DNA from: Davidsoniella eucalypti
Taxonomy: Eukaryota; Ascomycota; Sordariomycetes; Microascales; Ceratocystidaceae
Length of the DNA: 64,000 nt
Direction of reading: 5' to 3'
Assembly: GCA_004009845.1 (NCBI GenBank)
Contig: RMBW01000199.1
Span: 1-64,000, forward strand
Under the pieces are notes generated by a model. That model saw only the letters and a list, made by a program, of their open reading frames with translations, was not told the DNA's origin and searched no databases. This document shows, piece by piece, positions 61,640 to 64,000 of this stretch (positions within the stretch are counted from its first letter, which is position 1; every line of letters starts with the position of its first letter). A program made the translations under genes and the position numbers.

Positions 61640-64000
61640 ATGGGAGCTAAGGGAACGTATCTAGATTTATCTATGAATACCTTTTCTACGAAGGCTCTCG
61701 TCGACAGTGGCTGTCTCTGCCTCGCCGTCGTGCCCCCGCGCCTACTCGCCTACGCCACGAAGACATTACCCATCGAACCTCGTAAGGTATCACTCGCTGC
61801 ATCGCAAACCAGTCCTCCCGTCATCACCCAAATCGCCCAGTTCACACTACACTTGCCCGACCACCACGAGGACATATGGGCCTACGTCGTCCCCGGCCAG
61901 ACCGAAGACCTGATACTCGGTCAACGCTGGCTCATCAACCACGACGTGCACTTGCACCCTCGTTCCGGGCAGATTGAAGTACCTACAGCCGAAGAACTTA
62001 CTCCCGACGAATTTCATGCCCTTTGCGACAACGACGACGACCTCGCCATCTTCCGTATTACGCTGGAGGACGTCAACAGAGCATTAGCGCAAAAGGAACA
62101 GGAGAGACCGCCACTACCTGAGTGGTTAAGACCCGTAGCCTCTGCCTTCGAGGCAAAAGCGTCCAAGGACCTCCCGCCGCACCGGCCTGGAGTGGACTTG
62201 AAGATCGAGCTGCTGGAGGGAAAGACGTTACCTATACAATCGCTGTACCCGTTGTCTCGCGCAGAGTTGTTGGTGATGCAGAAGACGCTGACGGAACTAC
62301 TGGCTACTAAATGGATAAAGGACACAAAGTCTGAAGTGGGCTCTCCAGTGCTATTTGTAAAGAAACCTGGAGGTGGAATTCGTTTCTGCGTAGACTACCG
62401 CGCAGTCAACGCTATTTCCAAAAAGGACTCATACCCCTTACCCCTTATCCATGACACCCTGCGGCAAATTTCGGAAGCCAAGTGGGTGTCCAAGGTAGAT
62501 GTCATTGCTGCCTTTCATCGTATTCGTATAGCCCCTGGCTATGAGGAGTTAACCGCTTTTCGGACTCCCCTAGGGGCCTTCGAATGGAACGTCATCCCTT
62601 TCGGTCTGACCAATGCCCCTGCCGCCTTCCAACGCTACATCAACTCGGTCCTTCGGAAATGGCTAGGTATTAGCTGCAGCGCTTATATCGATGACGTGGA
62701 TATTTACTCCAGCGGTACTGAGGAGGAGCATAGACAACTAGTGCTCGAGATCGTCCATGCACTCGATCAAGCCGGCCTCCAACTCGACTTGCGCAAGTGT
62801 CACTTTCTGGCCAAGGAGATTAAGTTCCTCGGGTTCATAGTCGGCCCTGGTATTGGTATCAAGGCAGACCCCGAGAAAACCCTAGCGATTCGTGAATGGA
62901 AACCACCTACGACATTGAAAGGTTTACGCGGGTTTATCGGCTTCGTGAATTTCTACAGAGACTTTGTGCCTCGACTGTCGGAATTAATGGCACCTCTGGT
63001 AGGGTTAACTAAGAAGGACACACCTTTCGTATGGTCTGATGCCTGCGCTCACTCTTTTGCCGAAGTTAAGAAAGCCTTCCTTACTCCCCCTGTTCTGACT
63101 CCTTTTGACCCCCTGAAAGAAACTGTACTGACCGCCGACTCGTCTGGTTACGCCTTAGGAGCAGAATTATCCCAGCGAGGCGATGATGGCCTTATGCACC
63201 CCATCGCCTTCCTCTCGCGCAAACTTACTCCCCCGGAAGCCAATTACCCGATTCACGACAAGGAGATGTTGGCTATTTACTGGTCCATTCGAGAATGGCG
63301 CCATTTCCTCCTAGGGGTTGACTTTGTGGTATACACTGACCACCGTAATCTGGAGTACTTTCGCACTAAGAGGACGCTTGCCGAGAGACAGCGTCGCTGG
63401 GGATATGAGCTCTCTGACTTCAGCTTCTGCCTGCGCCATCGCCCAGGCACCGAGCAAGTTGTACCAGACGCCCTTTCAAGAAGGGACCAGGACATGCCAG
63501 CCGACGAAAAAGACGATAGGCTGGCTAGTCGTGTGCATCAACTCCTCGAGAAGAGTGAGGCGAGCAATGACCTGGTAGTAATTGGCGCAGTTTGGGCTCA
63601 GGAGCCAGACAAGGATGCGCCGACTGACGATAACGCAACTAGAGAAGTAGTATCATCCCCTTTCGCTGATCCCGAGATGACTGACCTATGGAACCAAGCC
63701 CTTGCCAATAATAACCGCTGGTGGCTGGCTCGTAAATTAGTACGAGACGAAGCCCGCTCGTTCCCCGCCGACTGGGGTCTGCAATGGCAGATGAGCGAAT
63801 GTAAGGTTGACCAAGACGGACTGCTGCGCTGGCGTGATAGACTTTGGGTCCCATATTACGAACCCCTGAGAACCAAGATCATCCAGCAAATTCACGACTC
63901 TACTCTGGCCGGACACCCAGGAAGAGCAATCACTCGTGATCTTGTATCGCGCGAGTATGCCTGGCCTGGCCTGACTAACGACGTCCGACGATTCGTGTCC
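61640..64000 (+). CDS. Pol of element C2, partial (continues past window)
   Basis: An uninterrupted frame from ATG 61640 (MGAKGTYLDLSMN) to the last base, about 787 codons. Protease VDSG near 22; reverse transcriptase RFCVDYRAVN and AYIDDVDIY; RNase H LTADSSGYALG and TDHRNLEYF; the beginning of the integrase zinc region (GHPGRAITRDLVSREYAWPG). The rest of the integrase and a chromodomain are expected beyond the window. The frame is -1 relative to gag and open upstream through the gag stop. Confidence 0.93.
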   Translation, partial: MGAKGTYLDLSMNTFSTKALVDSGCLCLAVVPPRLLAYATKTLPIEPRKVSLAASQTSPPVITQIAQFTLHLPDHHEDIWAYVVPGQTEDLILGQRWLINHDVHLHPRSGQIEVPTAEELTPDEFHALCDNDDDLAIFRITLEDVNRALAQKEQERPPLPEWLRPVASAFEAKASKDLPPHRPGVDLKIELLEGKTLPIQSLYPLSRAELLVMQKTLTELLATKWIKDTKSEVGSPVLFVKKPGGGIRFCVDYRAVNAISKKDSYPLPLIHDTLRQISEAKWVSKVDVIAAFHRIRIAPGYEELTAFRTPLGAFEWNVIPFGLTNAPAAFQRYINSVLRKWLGISCSAYIDDVDIYSSGTEEEHRQLVLEIVHALDQAGLQLDLRKCHFLAKEIKFLGFIVGPGIGIKADPEKTLAIREWKPPTTLKGLRGFIGFVNFYRDFVPRLSELMAPLVGLTKKDTPFVWSDACAHSFAEVKKAFLTPPVLTPFDPLKETVLTADSSGYALGAELSQRGDDGLMHPIAFLSRKLTPPEANYPIHDKEMLAIYWSIREWRHFLLGVDFVVYTDHRNLEYFRTKRTLAERQRRWGYELSDFSFCLRHRPGTEQVVPDALSRRDQDMPADEKDDRLASRVHQLLEKSEASNDLVVIGAVWAQEPDKDAPTDDNATREVVSSPFADPEMTDLWNQALANNNRWWLARKLVRDEARSFPADWGLQWQMSECKVDQDGLLRWRDRLWVPYYEPLRTKIIQQIHDSTLAGHPGRAITRDLVSREYAWPGLTNDVRRFVS

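Larger units (their letters stand above)
59141..64000 (+). mobile_element. Ty3/chromovirus element C2, runs off window
   Basis: 5' LTR, leader array, gag and pol, all apparently intact. It is inserted into gag of A2; the preceding five bases are ATAAC. The 3' LTR lies beyond the window. The protein is close to C1, but LTR sequence differs clearly. Confidence 0.92.

Overview
The window looks like a repeat-rich, probably subtelomeric or heterochromatic block from a filamentous fungus, most likely an ascomycete. The evidence is a Tad1-type LINE, Tf1/sushi-like chromodomain Ty3 retrotransposons, a C2H2-zinc-finger/RecQ gene of the kind found near fungal telomeres, and a decayed fungal extracellular intradiol dioxygenase. 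I cannot name the species. Two DNA types alternate: GC-rich retrotransposons with long open frames, and very AT-rich repeat units (called AT-units here) that hold almost no genes. There is one 61-base assembly gap (30318-30378).

Layout. 1-8463: AT-unit DNA holding a C2H2/RecQ gene (2460-7048, minus) broken by a one-base frameshift. 8464-21377: a LINE (minus, 12-bp target duplication) that contains a 625-bp solo LTR (9216-9840) and a complete Ty3 element A1 (11743-19422), which in turn contains a 1.38-kb non-autonomous LTR element (16481-17859). 21378-23318: the rest of the interrupted AT-unit. 23319-25079: a Gag-like fragment, then the 5' part of Ty3 element A2. 25080-30317: Ty3 element A1 copy 2, running into the gap. 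30457-36596: a solo LTR and a long AT-unit with two further solo LTRs. 36593-44299: Ty3 element C1 (minus), interrupted by a second non-autonomous element (38851-40226). 44300-47693: a second copy of the LINE 5' half plus its AT-unit. 47890-48913: solo LTR and intradiol dioxygenase pseudogene. 50668-56349: duplicate of the long AT-unit followed by ever-shorter tandem copies of its right end. 56350-59140: chimeric LINE piece and a damaged second A2 element. 59141-64000: Ty3 element C2, intact as far as the window goes; its pol runs off the end.

How the parts work. Each Ty3 element has one gag and one pol frame. In all four copies examined pol lies in the -1 frame, and the gag stop sits in an identical GATTTTTAG followed by a stem with a fixed 11-nt loop, while the stem bases covary. 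This points to programmed -1 frameshifting. The primer binding sites match no obvious tRNA, but each pairs over 11 nt with a site inside the element's own LTR, and the pairing covaries between families, as in Tf1-type self-priming. The LINE's last ~45 bp plus poly(A) also occurs many times alone with target duplications, as extremely 5'-truncated insertions.

The most unusual structure is the AT-unit. All copies share one right end (GCCGCCGAATAATACCTAGG) with different left ends, and one copy carries the C2H2/RecQ gene, whose middle resembles a tyrosine recombinase. The unit may be a mobile element with an autonomous form and deleted derivatives, but that is an inference.
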